A stretch of 64,000 nucleotides of DNA from Torulaspora globosa (GCF_014133895.1 NC_050731.1:992001-1056000), one strand, 5' to 3'; shown: positions 48,401 to 59,200, counted from the stretch's first letter. The notes: a model not told the origin generated them from the letters alone. Program-made: numbers and translations.

Positions 48401-48487
48401 TCCCTCAGAAAATCCACTCGGCTCCTGATCCACATGTTCTGCCTGACTACTCGAACCAACACCCTGTGGCTCCACTCGATCAGACAT
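45461..48487 (-). CDS. TIF4631: Translation initiation factor eIF4G
   Basis: A 1008-residue scaffold of eIF4F. The ATG at 48487 (MSDRVEPQGVG) is used; four upstream codons start with GTG. The N-terminal third is Gln/Asn/Tyr/Gly-rich and disordered with RGG-like motifs (SRGGRQGQQRGGRYG), where the RNA1 and PABP-binding regions lie in yeast. An Ala/Glu/Lys-rich stretch follows with a 9-residue tandem repeat. The eIF4E-binding motif YGPTFLL (Yx4LL) is at 505-511. An Arg/Ser-rich RNA-binding segment (about 550-615) precedes the MIF4G domain (about 650-900), which binds eIF4A. The C-terminal tail is basic and ends in an acidic DDNDDDD. S. cerevisiae has two ohnologues, next to GTR2 and TYW3/RPT6; this gene has both contexts. 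Confidence 0.96.
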   Translation of the reverse strand: MSDRVEPQGVGSSSQAEHVDQEPSGFSEGSQGQLKQSAGEEQYQQQQPYHYHTGGDYSQRGSRGGRQGQQRGGRYGANKYNYNGANVSQNQYNRYNSNGRNYNGYKAHRGGMNAAAAAAMNLQWQGYYNPQMYYMAPQMAAVNNAPMEGSPSTSPVSSTSSTPTPTSRKIEITTKTGEHLDLNALHQAHQPAHRSQNTATNGNEAEKAAVNTAAPTEAASSASKDSADKEKTESGAKAPATPENAISEAEKTKREFLEQIKLRKAALEKKKHEQIEASKPKPAEPVLTPVQEEQKAAPEQPAKEIAKDEAGAQKTAGSEEASKKTATTFAEALKLKKEAAKQSAEVEAAKPEPVGEPDVKKEEPSTEQLTETEAVDKEQVVNEEPAKTEAVKDEAATSEGITTEGAAAEDTTMVEGEKAEDEVSEEKAEDEAIEEKAEDEAIEETAEDEATEEKTDESEDKLTVTQLLDRLNAAKPIEDIYAFTYPAGIEAPDARYKKSHIKYTYGPTFLLQFKDRVKAVADDEWIQKAASKIVIPPGMGKGGRPRDPSLFGGAGRMNSGRDFGKSSSFRNVDGRSNSRTSSKRKSKRVVDDRRSNRSYTSRRDRERERERGEEERRESEKPKEEVAPLVPSANRWVPKSKQKKTEKKMAPDGVTELLDKEEAERRMKSLLNKLTLEMFDPISADILKVANQSKWEEKGETLNIVIEEVFHKACDEPHWSSMYAQLCGKLVKDLDPEIKDENNEGKTGPKLVLHYLVARCHTEFDKGWTDKLPTKEDGTPLEPEMMSDEYYKAAAAKRRGLGLVRFIGFLYRLNLLTGKMMFECFRRLMKDLSNAPTDETLESVVELLNTVGEQFEGDSFSTGQLALEGSALLDSLFAILQNIIENAPISSRMKFKLIDIRELRENKHWNSTKKEDGPKTIQQIHEEEERRQSKNNSRNSSRRMNASLGSRNSFKREAPVISKDNFISTRSSSQRHIQKPAQKEEPRQPQKTATNMFSALMDDNDDDD
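47131..47238. repeat. 27-bp minisatellite inside eIF4G (4 copies)
   Basis: Four tandem 27-bp units at 47131, 47158, 47185 and 47212. Units 2 and 3 are identical, unit 1 differs at a few bases, and unit 4 is more diverged. On the coding strand each encodes nine residues of the type EKAEDEAIE, so copy-number change keeps frame. The repeat lies in the acidic, disordered segment upstream of the eIF4E-binding motif. Confidence 0.9.
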
Positions 48488-48779
48488 TTTTTCCTTCACC
48501 GGTTAACGCTGATCTTCCTCTTTCGCTGGATACGCTCGTAGCAACCTGTATCAATCTCGACCAACCTCCTAAAACTCGGGTTCTGATCTCGATAATAGCC
48601 TCAAGCCCTTCTATAGCCAACGTCTAGAAGCTACTCACAAATTAATTACTGCCCTCTGCTACTAACTATACTGAAGAGATGGTGCTTAAATCGAAAAATT
48701 TTCGCCCATAGCGGGTCGGGCGAAACTCTCTAGTGCTCGTACACAATGACAAGTATACCGATACAAATTATGGAGCCGA

Positions 48780-50000
48780 CTATTTGAAGAGTTTGGCGGC
48801 GGAGATAGCGGTCTCCTGGTTCCTGTTCATGACTTTGCCCACGGCGAGCTCAAGGTCCTCCTGCGTGACGTGGATTCTGCGCTCCCGGAGCGCGTACATG
48901 CCGGCCTCGGTGCAGACACCTTTCACGTCAGCGCCGGAGCAGCCGTTCATCTTCTCGGCGATCTTTCTGAGGTTGATTCCGCGGGTGAGATTCATCTTTC
49001 TGGAGTGGATCCGGAGGATCTGCGTCCGGGCAGCAACCGTTGGAGGCGGAAACTCGATCTTACGGTCGATCCTGCCGGGTCTTAGCAGTGCCGGGTCCAG
49101 TATGTCGAGTCTGTTCGTCGCCATGATGATCTTGATGTTCTTGGAGGTCTCGAACCCGTCCAGCTGGTTCAGAAGCTCGAGCATTGTTCTCTGCACCTCG
49201 GAGTCGCCGCCGCCGGAGCCGCCCTCGACACGGCTCGATCCGATCGAGTCTATCTCATCCATGAATATGATCGAGGGCGCGTGTTCCCTGGCCATCACGA
49301 AGAGCTCGCGGACCATACGCGAGCCCTCGCCGATGTACTTCTGCACCAGCTCTGCACCGCTAACCCTGATGAACTTACAGTCTGTGTGGTGTGCGACGGC
49401 TCGAGCCAAAAGCGTCTTACCGGTCCCTGGTGGCCCATACAGGATCACACCCTTGGGCTGCGTTATACCGAGACTCTCGAAGAGCTCTGGGTGTTTGACC
49501 GGCAACTCGATCACTTCTTTTATCTCCTTGATCTGCTTGTTCAGACCGCCAAGCATGTCGTATGTAGAGTCCGGGACCTTCTCCACCATCATCAGCGAAA
49601 CAAGCGGGTCCGCCTTGTTCTCCAGCACCTTGTGCAGCATGTACGAGTCACTCTTCAGACATACTCTCTGTGATGGCTTCAAATCCTTGACGTTGATGTC
49701 CTTTGAGATGTCCACGATGTACTTGCCCTCTGGCTGCACCTTAACCAACACTTTCTTGTCTGACACCACCTTCACAACTTCCCCCACATACGAGCCCGGC
49801 TCCTGCAGCAGCCTCAACTCGTCTTTGATGAATCTAACTTTGTCATTCAGAGCGTTTCTTTGCGCCTCCAGACGACGCAAATCCTCGGTCTTCGTGCGTA
49901 TTTTCAGCTCCGTTTCCTGGATCTTCTGCTCGAAATAGGGCCTGATGCCGCTGTCATGTGTGTTCAGTAGTACGCTAGACGACTTTGTAGCGGCTGTCAT
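48780..50000 (-). CDS. RPT6: 26S proteasome regulatory ATPase subunit 8
   Basis: A 406-residue AAA+ ATPase (405 in S. cerevisiae). It has an N-terminal coiled coil (about residues 22-70), an OB domain ([12 protein letters not shown] near 68), and the AAA core with Walker A GPPGTGKT at 189-196, Walker [10 protein letters not shown] and the RPGRIDR sensor/arginine-finger segment. The C terminus AKLFK is the Rpt6 tail that docks in the alpha ring. It is one of six unfoldase subunits of the proteasome base. It is divergent to ALG13 and on the same strand as eIF4G (S. cerevisiae YGL047-YGL049). Codons at the 3' half are notably GC-rich. Confidence 0.98.
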   Translation of the reverse strand: MTAATKSSSVLLNTHDSGIRPYFEQKIQETELKIRTKTEDLRRLEAQRNALNDKVRFIKDELRLLQEPGSYVGEVVKVVSDKKVLVKVQPEGKYIVDISKDINVKDLKPSQRVCLKSDSYMLHKVLENKADPLVSLMMVEKVPDSTYDMLGGLNKQIKEIKEVIELPVKHPELFESLGITQPKGVILYGPPGTGKTLLARAVAHHTDCKFIRVSGAELVQKYIGEGSRMVRELFVMAREHAPSIIFMDEIDSIGSSRVEGGSGGGDSEVQRTMLELLNQLDGFETSKNIKIIMATNRLDILDPALLRPGRIDRKIEFPPPTVAARTQILRIHSRKMNLTRGINLRKIAEKMNGCSGADVKGVCTEAGMYALRERRIHVTQEDLELAVGKVMNRNQETAISAAKLFK

Positions 50001-50067
50001 GGCGATTAACGGACGCTTACTGGGCTTCCAGCTCCATATTAGTTGTGTTGATAGCTATAGCTTCAAA

Positions 50068-50076
50068 TTTGCCACC
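50068..50076 (-). promoter_or_regulatory. PACE element (Rpn4 site) upstream of RPT6
   Basis: TTTGCCACC on the forward strand is GGTGGCAAA on the reverse, the exact proteasome-associated control element bound by Rpn4. It lies 68 bp upstream of the RPT6 start codon, in the usual place. Rpn4 feedback control of proteasome genes through this motif is established in yeast. Confidence 0.88.
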
Positions 50077-50160
50077 CTTAGCGCCTAGCTAACTGGCATC
50101 ACTTCATACGTGAACGATCCATCAAAAGACAGCCATATTAAAGAACAGCTCTTCACAATT

Positions 50161-50772
50161 ATGATCCTTGCAATGGCAGTTAAGACCGTTTTTGTCACCT
50201 GTGGGGCAACAGTTCCGTTCCCACAGCTGATCCATGTTGTGCTGGGAAAAGCGCTCCTCGAACGGCTGTCGGATGCCGGGTTTCGGAGAGTAATCGTGCA
50301 ATATGGTAAGGGCTACGAAGCAGAGTTTAGAAAGAGGCTAAATGCTTTGGAATGCGTTCCAGCAAAGTGCTCGCTTGCTGACAGCACACTGGGTATAACA
50401 GCCACTGGACTGTGTTGCGGTTTCTACGCTCCCGGAGCGCTTGAGGTCATAGGGTTGGAGTACTCGACTAGGGTGCAGGATATCGTCGGGCTTGCAGGCC
50501 TTGTGATCTCCCATGCGGGCACCGGATCAATCTTAGACTCTCTCCGCTCGGGGAAGCCTTTGATTGTCTGCGTGAACGACAAGCTGATGGACAACCACCA
50601 GCAGCAGATCGCAGACAAGTTCAAGCAGAAAGGCTACGTTTGGGCTTGCAAGCCATGTGAATCTGAGGTATCAGAGTGCTTGAGCAGATCACAGAGTGAA
50701 ACGCTCATTCGGTTCCCTCAGGCGTACAGTGCTCGGTTTGAGAACGATTTAAAGCGCTTGGCTTTCAGTTGA
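50161..50772 (+). CDS. ALG13: Catalytic subunit of UDP-GlcNAc transferase (second step of dolichol-linked glycan synthesis)
   Basis: A 203-residue protein (202 in S. cerevisiae) from the first ATG at 50161; the frame is open further upstream only from a GTG, and a second ATG at 50173 is possible. The glycosyltransferase-28 fold has FVTCGATVPFPQL at the N terminus, VISHAGTGSILDSLR, and LIVCVNDKLMDNHQQQIADKF, which bind UDP-GlcNAc. Alg13 is cytosolic and is recruited to the ER membrane by Alg14 to add the second GlcNAc to dolichol-PP-GlcNAc. It shares a 160-bp divergent promoter with RPT6, the same pairing as in S. cerevisiae. Synteny with the S. cerevisiae block ends here. Confidence 0.94.
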   Translation: MILAMAVKTVFVTCGATVPFPQLIHVVLGKALLERLSDAGFRRVIVQYGKGYEAEFRKRLNALECVPAKCSLADSTLGITATGLCCGFYAPGALEVIGLEYSTRVQDIVGLAGLVISHAGTGSILDSLRSGKPLIVCVNDKLMDNHQQQIADKFKQKGYVWACKPCESEVSECLSRSQSETLIRFPQAYSARFENDLKRLAFS

Positions 50773-51311
50773 TGTTGCGCTCATGTTCTAACTTGATGTT
50801 AGCCAACACAGGGCAGCCAGCGATTTTGATAGTTGCTTCGGAGTAATTGTGGGTCTACGCTAGTGATAGCGAGCGCTGGCTCCACAGCAACTCGGTCGTC
50901 GTTGCTTTCAGCTGCCAGTACAGAATCTCCACGATGTATATACATCAAGTTTACCGAAAAAGAGATGTGATCTGCAGGCAATGTCCTGAAGGGGACATAC
51001 CAGCCTATCTGTTTCCTCTTTCGTCAATGAAGCCGCTTGGCTTTTTCCTGTTTAGGTCACGAAGGCACAGCGCGTGCGGCTGAGCGTCTAGCAACAAGGC
51101 CAGCAACAGACAACCTAAAGACAAGCAAGCTCTCTCTGTCCGCTTGCTGGTTGGTTTACATCAAAACACCAGTCCCGCAAAGTCTATCCACATACTGCGC
51201 ATGGTACTGGTAGAAATAAGCGAGTAGTTGATCTGGAGCTAATATAAAATAAAGCCAATGCGTTGATGTTTCATCTTTGTCCGCCGGATTCCTCACTAGA
51301 GGGAGCCAAGA
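50773..51311 (+). promoter_or_regulatory. ENG1 promoter region with Ace2-type sites
   Basis: This 539-bp spacer has no supported gene. Two ACCAGC motifs (Ace2/Swi5 core) are present: 50999-51004 forward and 51146-51151 as GCTGGT on the reverse. They lie about 310 and 160 bp upstream of the ENG1 ATG. A TATAAAATAAAG stretch (51243-51254) sits about 60 bp before it. In S. cerevisiae ENG1/DSE4 is an Ace2-dependent daughter-specific gene, so the sites fit, though the motif is short. Confidence 0.55.
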
Positions 51312-54300
51312 ATGCAGTTTCTCATATACTTCCTAATATTCCTCAGCTCAGTAAGGTGTGCTGTAATCCCCGACATATCATCAAACGACGATGTGGTCTG
51401 GGAAAGCGACAAAGCGTCAGATTTGAGCTCGCAAACAATTATGGTGGGGGAACCTTATGTTATGAACACTAAGTCTGTCGATATTAAGTCTGTGAACACG
51501 GAATCCTTAAGTCGAGTATCGGCATTGATTGCTCCTAGTCCATCATCTGCTGTTGTAGTGATGATCGAAACTTCTGCAGATAAAACTGATAGCTCTGTCG
51601 TTCTCACAAGCGCAAAGAGCACGTTTACAACTATGTTTGCAAATGAACAGGTAGAGACCTCTGGAAAAATTACAACTTTACTCACGCTGTCCGCTTCGAC
51701 AACGACTTCGATTCTATTCTCTACATCAGGGGCGATTCAGTCTTCGCTGCTCAACGGGACAACATTAACTTCTATTCCAACTAATTCTCGCAACCCACTG
51801 GTGACTCAAAAACCATCCCAGTCTGCTCAAAGCACCGTGATAAACCCTGTTACTTTGAGTGCAAACAAAACCTTGCCAGCCACCTCGGAGACGGCCGTCT
51901 ACTCATCGATGCTGCCTTTCTCAAATGTCACTTCAGAACGTACTTTTTACTCAACGGTGTACTCACTTGCTGGCTCGTCGTTATCGAACCCTTCAGCCGC
52001 TTCTCAAAATTTCAATTCATCAGCTACGGCGTCCACAACAGGTAAAAGCAGTCTCGTGGCCACGTCAGGAAGTTTGCCTAGTGGTACGACGCAGATAACA
52101 AAGCCTTTATTATCAACTTCGCAGATAATTGCCAGTTCAGAAAGCTCTCAAACAGGAACCTCTGAGCCTACGGTCACATCGCCTATTATAACTACATCAT
52201 CAGCTTCCCCTTCATCTTCTTCGTCTCCGTCGACAGCTGAGATAGCCCAGATTGTCAACTTGTTCGATGCAATTTCAACCGAAACGCCACCAAACGTGTT
52301 CCCTAGAGCCCCAAACCCAATGTCTCTAGCTGATGGCGTCTCTAATGACGGTCCAGTTCAGACAAACAAATTCTACACTAACTTAATCGTTGGAAGCCAG
52401 AATTCCGCAGCCTTTGTTTACCCATACTCTTTGAGGAGACATGGCTCCGGGCAGGACATTGGGATAGCCGTACAGCACACAACAACCTCCCAGTACTCAT
52501 TTGGTAATTATGATTCGAACGGCAACTCGCAGTTCCTAATCAATCCTCTCAATATTGGTGAATTGGTCTTGTCATCTGCAAATTTCGATTCCGCTGCCGC
52601 CGTGAAAGTCGACAATATGAAAACATCCTCGGCAACCGTGAAGCTGGTTCAAGGAGCTAGCAGTGAGGATTACCTTGAACTTCCCCTGGTTCAAGGTATG
52701 GGATTTGCCACAGGTGTATATCATGGGTCCTTGATCGCTAAGCTTGGTTCTGAGGTCGGCTTCAAAACGCTTCTACAGGAAAAGTCCCAATTTCTGGCCG
52801 ATGGGATCCTCAAATACCGGGTTGAACTACTGAATGGTTTTTCTTGGCTTTGCTATATCGTTGTCCCGGATAACATGTCCAAAGATGACTTTAAGCTACA
52901 AGCTCAGAATGCTTATTCTGTCACTGCTAACCTCGCTGTGGACGGTCTGATCATGCAGGTTGCCATTGCCCCGGATGATTCTAATCTTGAAGTCTTCTAC
53001 GATGAGGCTGCTGGTATGTATGCCTACGAATTGCAATTGTCAGGCAGCTCAGATGGTAATGTGGCAAATTATGAGTTTCAATATGCTACCGAAGGCGAAT
53101 CCTTGTCTGGTAATACGATGATATTTGCTCTTCCGCATCATGCTAATGCATTGATATCCTCTATGGAGAACTCCTATACTGGCATTCAAGTGCAATCAAC
53201 CACCAAAGGTACAATGAAAGGTTATCTAGCCACGAGGTTATTGTTCTCCCAGAAACTGAACAGACAAATTTCATGGCTTCCATGGTCACCTTTGTTGGGA
53301 TCCGCAGATTTGAAGTATTCTAGTGAGCAGTTGAAGTTATTAGCTGAAGTTGCCAACAAGGAATTGCAGGTTAGCATTGCCTCCTCCATCAGTCAGCTTA
53401 ACACGTATTACATTGGTAAGGTTATCGACAAATACGCATACATTCTCCTCACCGTCTCTCAGATCATTGGAGATGAAGTGACAACCAGGAGTACCCTTGC
53501 TAATTTGAAAACTGCTTTCGACACTCTGCTCAAGAACAAACAGCTTTATCCTCTAATATACGATACAAAATTTAGTGGCCTTGTGAGTTCTGGGGACTGG
53601 GCTTCTACTAGCACCCAGTATGACTTCGGAAACACCTACTACAATGACCACCATTTTCACTATGGATATATCATTCATGCTGCTGCCGTTGTCGGCTACG
53701 TTGACAAACAGCTAGGAGGAAATTGGGCAGAAGAAAACAAGGACTGGGTCAACACGCTAGTGAGAGATGTTGCAAACCCATCTGAAGATGATACGTACTT
53801 CGCACAGTCCAGAATGTTCGACTGGTATCATGGCCACTCATGGGCTGCTGGCCTTTTCGAAAACGGCAATGGTAAGAACCAGGAAAGCAGTAGTGAAGAT
53901 TACAATTTTGCTTACGGTATGAAACTTTGGGGTTCAGTGATTGAAGACAGCTCTATGGAACTAAGAGGTGATTTGATGATCAGCATTATGGCGGAATCTA
54001 TGGGCGAGTACTATTTATACTTGGATTCAAATCAGGTTGAGCCAAGAGAGATCATTGGGAATAAAGTGTGTGGTATTTTGTTCGATAACATCATCGACTA
54101 CACAACCTATTTCGGTACGAATGTGGAATACAAACATGGAATACATATGCTACCAATAACACCAGTTTCTGGACAAATTCGTCAAGTTCCGTTTGTCCAA
54201 GAGGAATGGCAAGAGAAATTAGCACCAATTATCAGTTCAATCAACAGTGGATGGACGGGTATACTGAAACTGAACCAGGCCTTGTTTGACCCAGCAGATT

Positions 54301-54419
54301 CATATGAATTTTTCAGCGACCCAAGCTTCAACTCCGACCTACTTCTTGATGGTGGGATGAGCCGGACATGGTCACTAGCATTTTCCGGTGGTCTCGCAAA
54401 CTCCATGGGTCTGCTTTAA
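51312..54419 (+). CDS. ENG1: Secreted endo-1,3-beta-glucanase, GH81 family
   Basis: A 1035-residue protein (S. cerevisiae Eng1/Dse4 is 1117). It has a signal peptide at residues 1-17 ([16 protein letters not shown]) and a Ser/Thr-rich, probably O-mannosylated stretch to about 310. The GH81 catalytic domain spans about 325-1030 and includes [19 protein letters not shown] (the His/Asp-rich catalytic face), [19 protein letters not shown] and [18 protein letters not shown], with conserved Glu residues in the last. The enzyme cleaves the septum glucan on the daughter side during cell separation. There is no transmembrane or GPI signal at the C terminus. The neighbours differ from S. cerevisiae ALG13, so the conserved synteny stops at this gene. 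The cytosolic paralogue Acf2 lacks a signal peptide. Confidence 0.95.
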   Translation: MQFLIYFLIFLSSVRCAVIPDISSNDDVVWESDKASDLSSQTIMVGEPYVMNTKSVDIKSVNTESLSRVSALIAPSPSSAVVVMIETSADKTDSSVVLTSAKSTFTTMFANEQVETSGKITTLLTLSASTTTSILFSTSGAIQSSLLNGTTLTSIPTNSRNPLVTQKPSQSAQSTVINPVTLSANKTLPATSETAVYSSMLPFSNVTSERTFYSTVYSLAGSSLSNPSAASQNFNSSATASTTGKSSLVATSGSLPSGTTQITKPLLSTSQIIASSESSQTGTSEPTVTSPIITTSSASPSSSSSPSTAEIAQIVNLFDAISTETPPNVFPRAPNPMSLADGVSNDGPVQTNKFYTNLIVGSQNSAAFVYPYSLRRHGSGQDIGIAVQHTTTSQYSFGNYDSNGNSQFLINPLNIGELVLSSANFDSAAAVKVDNMKTSSATVKLVQGASSEDYLELPLVQGMGFATGVYHGSLIAKLGSEVGFKTLLQEKSQFLADGILKYRVELLNGFSWLCYIVVPDNMSKDDFKLQAQNAYSVTANLAVDGLIMQVAIAPDDSNLEVFYDEAAGMYAYELQLSGSSDGNVANYEFQYATEGESLSGNTMIFALPHHANALISSMENSYTGIQVQSTTKGTMKGYLATRLLFSQKLNRQISWLPWSPLLGSADLKYSSEQLKLLAEVANKELQVSIASSISQLNTYYIGKVIDKYAYILLTVSQIIGDEVTTRSTLANLKTAFDTLLKNKQLYPLIYDTKFSGLVSSGDWASTSTQYDFGNTYYNDHHFHYGYIIHAAAVVGYVDKQLGGNWAEENKDWVNTLVRDVANPSEDDTYFAQSRMFDWYHGHSWAAGLFENGNGKNQESSSEDYNFAYGMKLWGSVIEDSSMELRGDLMISIMAESMGEYYLYLDSNQVEPREIIGNKVCGILFDNIIDYTTYFGTNVEYKHGIHMLPITPVSGQIRQVPFVQEEWQEKLAPIISSINSGWTGILKLNQALFDPADSYEFFSDPSFNSDLLLDGGMSRTWSLAFSGGLANSMGLL

Positions 54420-56210
54420 CCGCGAAACTTCGTCTTCAACTGTATATTAAAGCTAAGCTACTCAGCACAAAGGGGATTTTATAGAAAACAACAATAACAG
54501 TAATAAATGCGGTAGCATCGACCATGATTCATGATCTTGACATACTTACTCACCGTTTCCCGTCAAAGCTGCGTCCTTAAGATGCCCTGCAAGAAATAGA
54601 AACTTACTCATCGAGGGACTGGCTGCTAGCAACCTGAGATTGATCAGCCAGTTCTAGCCAGTTCTTCCATGTCACTACAAACAGTTTCTCGAAGTTTGCC
54701 TATGAGGCCTTCGCTTAGTCTTCTGCAGACGAACCAAGATGCAAGAGCTATTACAAGCAAAGCTCTATAGCCAGTTGTTCAGGTAAACTGACCTATATGA
54801 ATTGTTGGCCTAAATTTGCCGTAGCTATCTGTTATGTAATTGTTTCAGAAATTCAAGGGTAATGGATTAATCTATTATAATTATTCTTGTCTACAATAGC
54901 TTGGGACTTCGCAGAGAGTTCTGACGTGAGGCAGCTTCAGTCAGTGCCAAGTTTCTGGTTATCGGACTTAGGTTTAATCTGCAGGTTCCTAATGCCTTTT
55001 CTCTACCACCTTAGAATGATAGTCTAGCTTTAAGAGACGTCTCATAGATTTGGAGACCCACAGTCCTAGTGTTTGCCTAGAAGCATATGAGACAAATATG
55101 GATTCGCTATAGCCCAATTCTCCATGGCAGAATAGTATAAAATTCCTTTTCAGCCTCATCAAGCAACAGGCATTATTCTGATATCAGGGAACTTTATGCA
55201 GGAGACCGTGGCTTCATTCAAAGCATAAAGCACCACGGCGTAGCAAGTGAGTCTACGGCGACTCTTAGGCCGCCCTGGTCTGAGATATAATCAAGATAAC
55301 CAGCAGTGATTGCTGCAACCTACTCCAATGGGGTTGTCGCCGCCGTGTTATTGGGGTCCTGGAGTTCAGCATATCGGCAGTAATGAGTCTCACTAGAACT
55401 TGGCTTTGGCGACTTCTGTGGTTTTCGACTGCTTACTCAGAAGAGTGCCCTTTGCTGCTCAGATCCACTACAGGTTTTCTGCGGTTTCTTTGTAGGTGTC
55501 CAGTTCTGCCTGCCTGATGCATTCACATCCGACCATTGCAAGAACTGGCTCACCATCGACGCCTACAGGCCTGCTACCGGTTTGGCCATAATATCAAGAG
55601 ATGCAAAAGTACACTAACCCACCAGCACGGTTGTGCGCTTCTACAATTTTGGTACTGCCCATACTGGGCTGCTACGAGTCGCAATATTCGTGGCCGCTTA
55701 TGTTGTCGATGCAAGCCAGTGCTGAAACTGGCACGATTGCTGAAAAGAAATCTAACCTCGATTGACACACCCAAAAGCAATGTCTCTTGAGCCGAGCTAA
55801 GTCAGCACTGTGGATCTTCAAGCCAATCGAGGGATTGACCTTGCGAATCCATAACCAGCTAGGTCTTCAAGACAGTGATTATCATTGACCAATGAACTGC
55901 TCCCTATAAAATTTAGGCTGTTGTGGATATCAAGACATAAAATGTGTCACTGAAGCCACAGCGACATAACTGCAGTCAAGAAAAAAAAAGACTTGGCAAC
56001 CAAGCTGAATAAACTATGGGCTTTTTGAGATGTGGTGCCAAGCAGGGTTCAAGTCTGTGAGGACTTTGGGGTGACTCTTTTGAGCTAAGAAGCCACCGTT
56101 CACTAACTGACCGAGATTCATGCCGATGAAGTAGCAATATAACTAACACAAAGTATGTCGTCGAGATGGCTCGTTAGATTAGCAATGAAAACTGAGCAAG
56201 TTCGGCAGAA
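54420..56210. other. 1.8-kb gene-free interval with long permease leader
   Basis: No gene is supported in 1791 bp; scattered frames of up to 84 codons (55536-55790) have no recognisable content. A TATA box TATAAAA is at 55905-55911, about 300 bp upstream of the permease ATG. If transcription begins 50-120 bp downstream of it, the leader would hold several upstream ATGs: 56120, a five-codon frame; 56155, overlapping the gene; and 56166, a four-codon frame including its stop. A 10-base A run is at 55981-55990. The left part, beyond the ENG1 stop, shows nothing I can name. Confidence 0.5.
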
Positions 56211-56271
56211 ATGGGCGACACTTCGAGAGCTCTGGTCAAGGAACTGTTTGTTGACCCTTGGAGAAGATTGA
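56155..56271 (+). promoter_or_regulatory. Overlapping upstream ORF before the SEO1-type permease
   Basis: An ATG at 56155 opens a 38-codon frame with a second in-frame ATG at 56185. It runs past the permease start codon (56211) in another frame and stops at 56271. Ribosomes starting here could not reinitiate at the main ATG, so it would repress translation if included in the mRNA. The peptide itself resembles nothing known. Confidence 0.5.
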
Positions 56272-57956
56272 AATATGGGATCTTACCTGTGAGAAGAATA
56301 GTTGACGAAGAATTGCCCTCGTACGAGAATTCTATCGAAAATGATTTGACTAAAGTCGCCGAGAAGATAGTCGAGTGCGATGTGGCGGAGAGGGAAGAGG
56401 TTGAACTGGAGATTGAGTATAGGGACGAGGCCCAAAGACCATGGTGGAAGTTCTTCGATGAAGGAGAATACAGAAGGAATAAGGCGGTTGCCTCAAGGAA
56501 CCCTTGGTACTCCTGGTTCAACGGTTCAACGTCGCAAGAAGAAAGAAAACTTATTCTGAAACTAGACATTTTGCTGGCATTCTACTCATGTATGGCCTAT
56601 TGGGTTAAGTATCTTGACACAGTGAACTTGAACAACGCTTATGTGTCCGGTATGAAGGAGGAATTGGGTATGAAGGGTAATGACCTGGTCCAAACGCAAA
56701 ATATGTTTTCGATCGGTAATATAGTTTTTCAATTGCCTTTCCTCTTTTTCCTCAATAAGGTTCCTCTCAACTATCTCTTGCCCGCCTTAGACCTTGCTTG
56801 GTCCTTACTGACGGTAGGCGAAGCATATGTGAAGACTTTGGGTGGCATCAAAACTCTTCGATTCTTCATTGGGGCGTTCGAAGCTCCTACCTATTTAGCA
56901 TACCAGTACCTGTTCGGTTGCTTCTATAAGCATGATGAGATGATTAGGCGATCGGCGTTTTACTATTTCGGGCAGTATATTGGTACTTTGTCATCTGGAG
57001 GTATACAGTCAGCTGTTTACACAAGCCTGGGTGGGAGGAATGGGCTTGCTGGTTGGAGATGGAATTTTATTATTGATGCTATCATTTCTGCTATTGTTGG
57101 CGTCATCGGATTCTACGCGTTGCCTGGGGATCCAGATAACTGCTATTCCATCTTCCTGACAGATGACGAGATCAGACTGGCTAGGAAACGGATGCGAGAA
57201 AACAAGACGGATAAAAACGACTTCCAAAAGAAAGTCTTCAGCCTCGACGTCTGGAAGCGTCTTATTTTCGACTGGAAAGTTTGGGTGCTCTCTGTCTGGA
57301 ATATTTTCTGTTGGTGTAACAGTAATGCAGGTACTGGTTGTTACATCCTGTGGTTGAAATCGCTAAAACGTTACTCGATCCCCAAAGTGAATCAGCTGAG
57401 TATGATCTCACCCGGGTTAGGACTTGTTTACTTAGCTGTCACCGCTATCATAGCAGATAAGTTTCACTCTCGGTTGTCCGCCATTCTTATCACTCAGGTG
57501 TTCAACATCACAGGTAACGTTATACTGGCTGTGTGGCACGTCCCAGAAGGAGCGAAATGGTTCGCCTTCATGCTGCAATACATGGGCTGGGCAATGGCAC
57601 CCGTACTTTATGGATGGATGAATGACATTTGTCGTCGCGATACCGACACGAGGGCCGTGATTCTAGTGATAATGAACATTGCTGGCTCTGTTTTCAGCGT
57701 TTGGACAAGTGTCGTATTTTATCCAACAACAATGGCGCCAAGGTATCTAAGAGGCTACAGTTTTACAGCTGCTAGCGCTTTAGCGCTCTCGATATGGACG
57801 TTCCTTGTGCTCTGGTTTTTCAAGAAAGAAGAACGGAAGCACGCAAAGGACAACGGCATAGTTCTTTATAACTCGGCGACAGGAATTTCTTCACTGCAAG
57901 ATGAATCAGAACTCTCGATAAAGGGACTTCAAGAGACTGAAGAATCGAAGTCCTAA
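56211..57956 (+). CDS. SEO1: SEO1-type permease (allantoate/anion:cation symporter family, MFS)
   Basis: A 581-residue MFS transporter (Seo1 is 593). The N-terminal cytosolic region (about residues 1-115) has the family opening [19 protein letters not shown] and the [22 protein letters not shown] block. About twelve membrane segments follow, from residue ~120 ([28 protein letters not shown]) to ~545. The intracellular loop has [19 protein letters not shown]. The C terminus is hydrophilic, with [10 protein letters not shown] as in Seo1. The fit to Seo1 is much closer than to Dal5, Vht1 or Fen2. The S. cerevisiae gene is subtelomeric and its substrate is not firmly established, although it is linked to ethionine sulfoxide sensitivity; assigning a substrate here would be guesswork. 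Confidence 0.9.
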   Translation: MGDTSRALVKELFVDPWRRLKYGILPVRRIVDEELPSYENSIENDLTKVAEKIVECDVAEREEVELEIEYRDEAQRPWWKFFDEGEYRRNKAVASRNPWYSWFNGSTSQEERKLILKLDILLAFYSCMAYWVKYLDTVNLNNAYVSGMKEELGMKGNDLVQTQNMFSIGNIVFQLPFLFFLNKVPLNYLLPALDLAWSLLTVGEAYVKTLGGIKTLRFFIGAFEAPTYLAYQYLFGCFYKHDEMIRRSAFYYFGQYIGTLSSGGIQSAVYTSLGGRNGLAGWRWNFIIDAIISAIVGVIGFYALPGDPDNCYSIFLTDDEIRLARKRMRENKTDKNDFQKKVFSLDVWKRLIFDWKVWVLSVWNIFCWCNSNAGTGCYILWLKSLKRYSIPKVNQLSMISPGLGLVYLAVTAIIADKFHSRLSAILITQVFNITGNVILAVWHVPEGAKWFAFMLQYMGWAMAPVLYGWMNDICRRDTDTRAVILVIMNIAGSVFSVWTSVVFYPTTMAPRYLRGYSFTAASALALSIWTFLVLWFFKKEERKHAKDNGIVLYNSATGISSLQDESELSIKGLQETEESKS

Positions 57957-58339
57957 GTAGATATTTCTACAACCTTACAACAGAGAGTGTGATCAAAGTT
58001 GTCTCCAGTCTTTCTTATGTATTTCTAATGGCTATTGATCTTTATTTTTTCCGGTGTATCTCGCCAAGCTAAGGAGAGGTACTGCAAACACTGTTCAGAC
58101 CTCTGCTATTCGAGCGCGGCACTAAACGGATTCTAGAGAGATCTCAGCTCATTTTATGAATGCTTATTTTCCTGGAACCTCGTTATTCTGCATAATACTT
58201 CTAAAAATGGATAGGGTCGAAAATCTCCAGAACGAATAACGTCATATATAAGCGAATCTGCCGATCACCTTTTTTAATTATCTCTTGGCATTCTTGGCAT
58301 TTTGAACACGAATATCATCTAACCGAACTATCAGATAAG
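57957..58339 (+). promoter_or_regulatory. Promoter region of the CRG1/TMT1-type gene
   Basis: A 383-bp spacer. A TATA box TATATAAG (58245-58252) lies 88 bp before the ATG, and CTTGGCATT is directly repeated (58284-58302). No other site is recognised and no ORF is present. Confidence 0.5.
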
Positions 58340-59200
58340 ATGAGCCTCTACCTAAATAAGTCATTTAATGCGAATAACTACCAGAGCTTCAGGCCTACAT
58401 ACCCTCCAAGTCTGTATGAATGCATTATGCAATACCATCGCCTCACTAGAGGTACGGTAGTCGATATCGGCTGCGGTACCGGTATTGCGACTTTCCCGCT
58501 TCTGAAGTACTTCGAGAAGGTTATTGGCTGCGATCCATCAGCAAAGATGATTCAAAATGCTGAGGAACAGCGCCAAGTGCTAGAAGATGTGCAAAAGCAT
58601 CGGATTGAATTCAAAATAATTCCTGCTGAGAAGATTTCGAGCGTTATTCCTGATAAATCGGCAGATATGATAGTCTGCGCAGAAGCGATCCAGTGGGTGG
58701 ACCATACAATTTTCTTCGAGACGGTTAGTAAAATCCTGAAGCCTGGCGGCACCCTGGCGTATTGGATGTACGCAGATCCAATATTTTTAGACTATCCCGA
58801 AGCTAATAAGCTTTTCCGTACTTTTGTTTACGAGGACCCAAAGTATTATGCTTCGTACTGGCCGCCAGAAATGCAGTATGTGAGGAATCTTGGCAAAACG
58901 ATAGTCATCCCCAAGGATAAGTTCCAAGATATCACAGGGGAAGTATATAATCCTCTCGACTGTGATAAAAAGACAGCCTTTTCGATTGCCCAAAACGATT
59001 TTACTATACAAAAGCTCAAAAACTGGCTTCGCACTTGGAGCATATATCTTAAATGGCAGGAAGCTAATAGAGATGCCAATGTTGATATCACAGATCTGCT
59101 CGTGGGAAAACTACAAGAGAAATGCGGTTGGGATGACAACACTAAGATCAGAATCGAATGGCAGACCTGTTACTACTTAGCACGGAATCGCACAACTTAG
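58340..59200 (+). CDS. SAM-dependent methyltransferase, CRG1/TMT1 family
   Basis: A 286-residue cytosolic class I methyltransferase. Motif I VDIGCGTG is at residues 41-48, the acidic residue ending strand 2 is in VIGCDPS, and motif IV is AEAIQWVDH. The family starts with Y-LNK-F-A--Y---RP-YP, seen here as YLNKSFNANNYQSFRPTYP, and ends WQTCYYLARNR. The close S. cerevisiae relatives are Crg1, which methylates the drug cantharidin, and Tmt1, which methylates trans-aconitate and 3-isopropylmalate. I cannot separate the two by eye, so no symbol is given. The gene stands alone between two accessory membrane-protein genes. Confidence 0.88.
   Translation: MSLYLNKSFNANNYQSFRPTYPPSLYECIMQYHRLTRGTVVDIGCGTGIATFPLLKYFEKVIGCDPSAKMIQNAEEQRQVLEDVQKHRIEFKIIPAEKISSVIPDKSADMIVCAEAIQWVDHTIFFETVSKILKPGGTLAYWMYADPIFLDYPEANKLFRTFVYEDPKYYASYWPPEMQYVRNLGKTIVIPKDKFQDITGEVYNPLDCDKKTAFSIAQNDFTIQKLKNWLRTWSIYLKWQEANRDANVDITDLLVGKLQEKCGWDDNTKIRIEWQTCYYLARNRTT

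Noticed and set aside
50110..50160. 17-codon upstream extension of ALG13
   Set aside because: It starts with GTG; the ATG at 50161 gives the same distance to FVTCGATV as S. cerevisiae Alg13.
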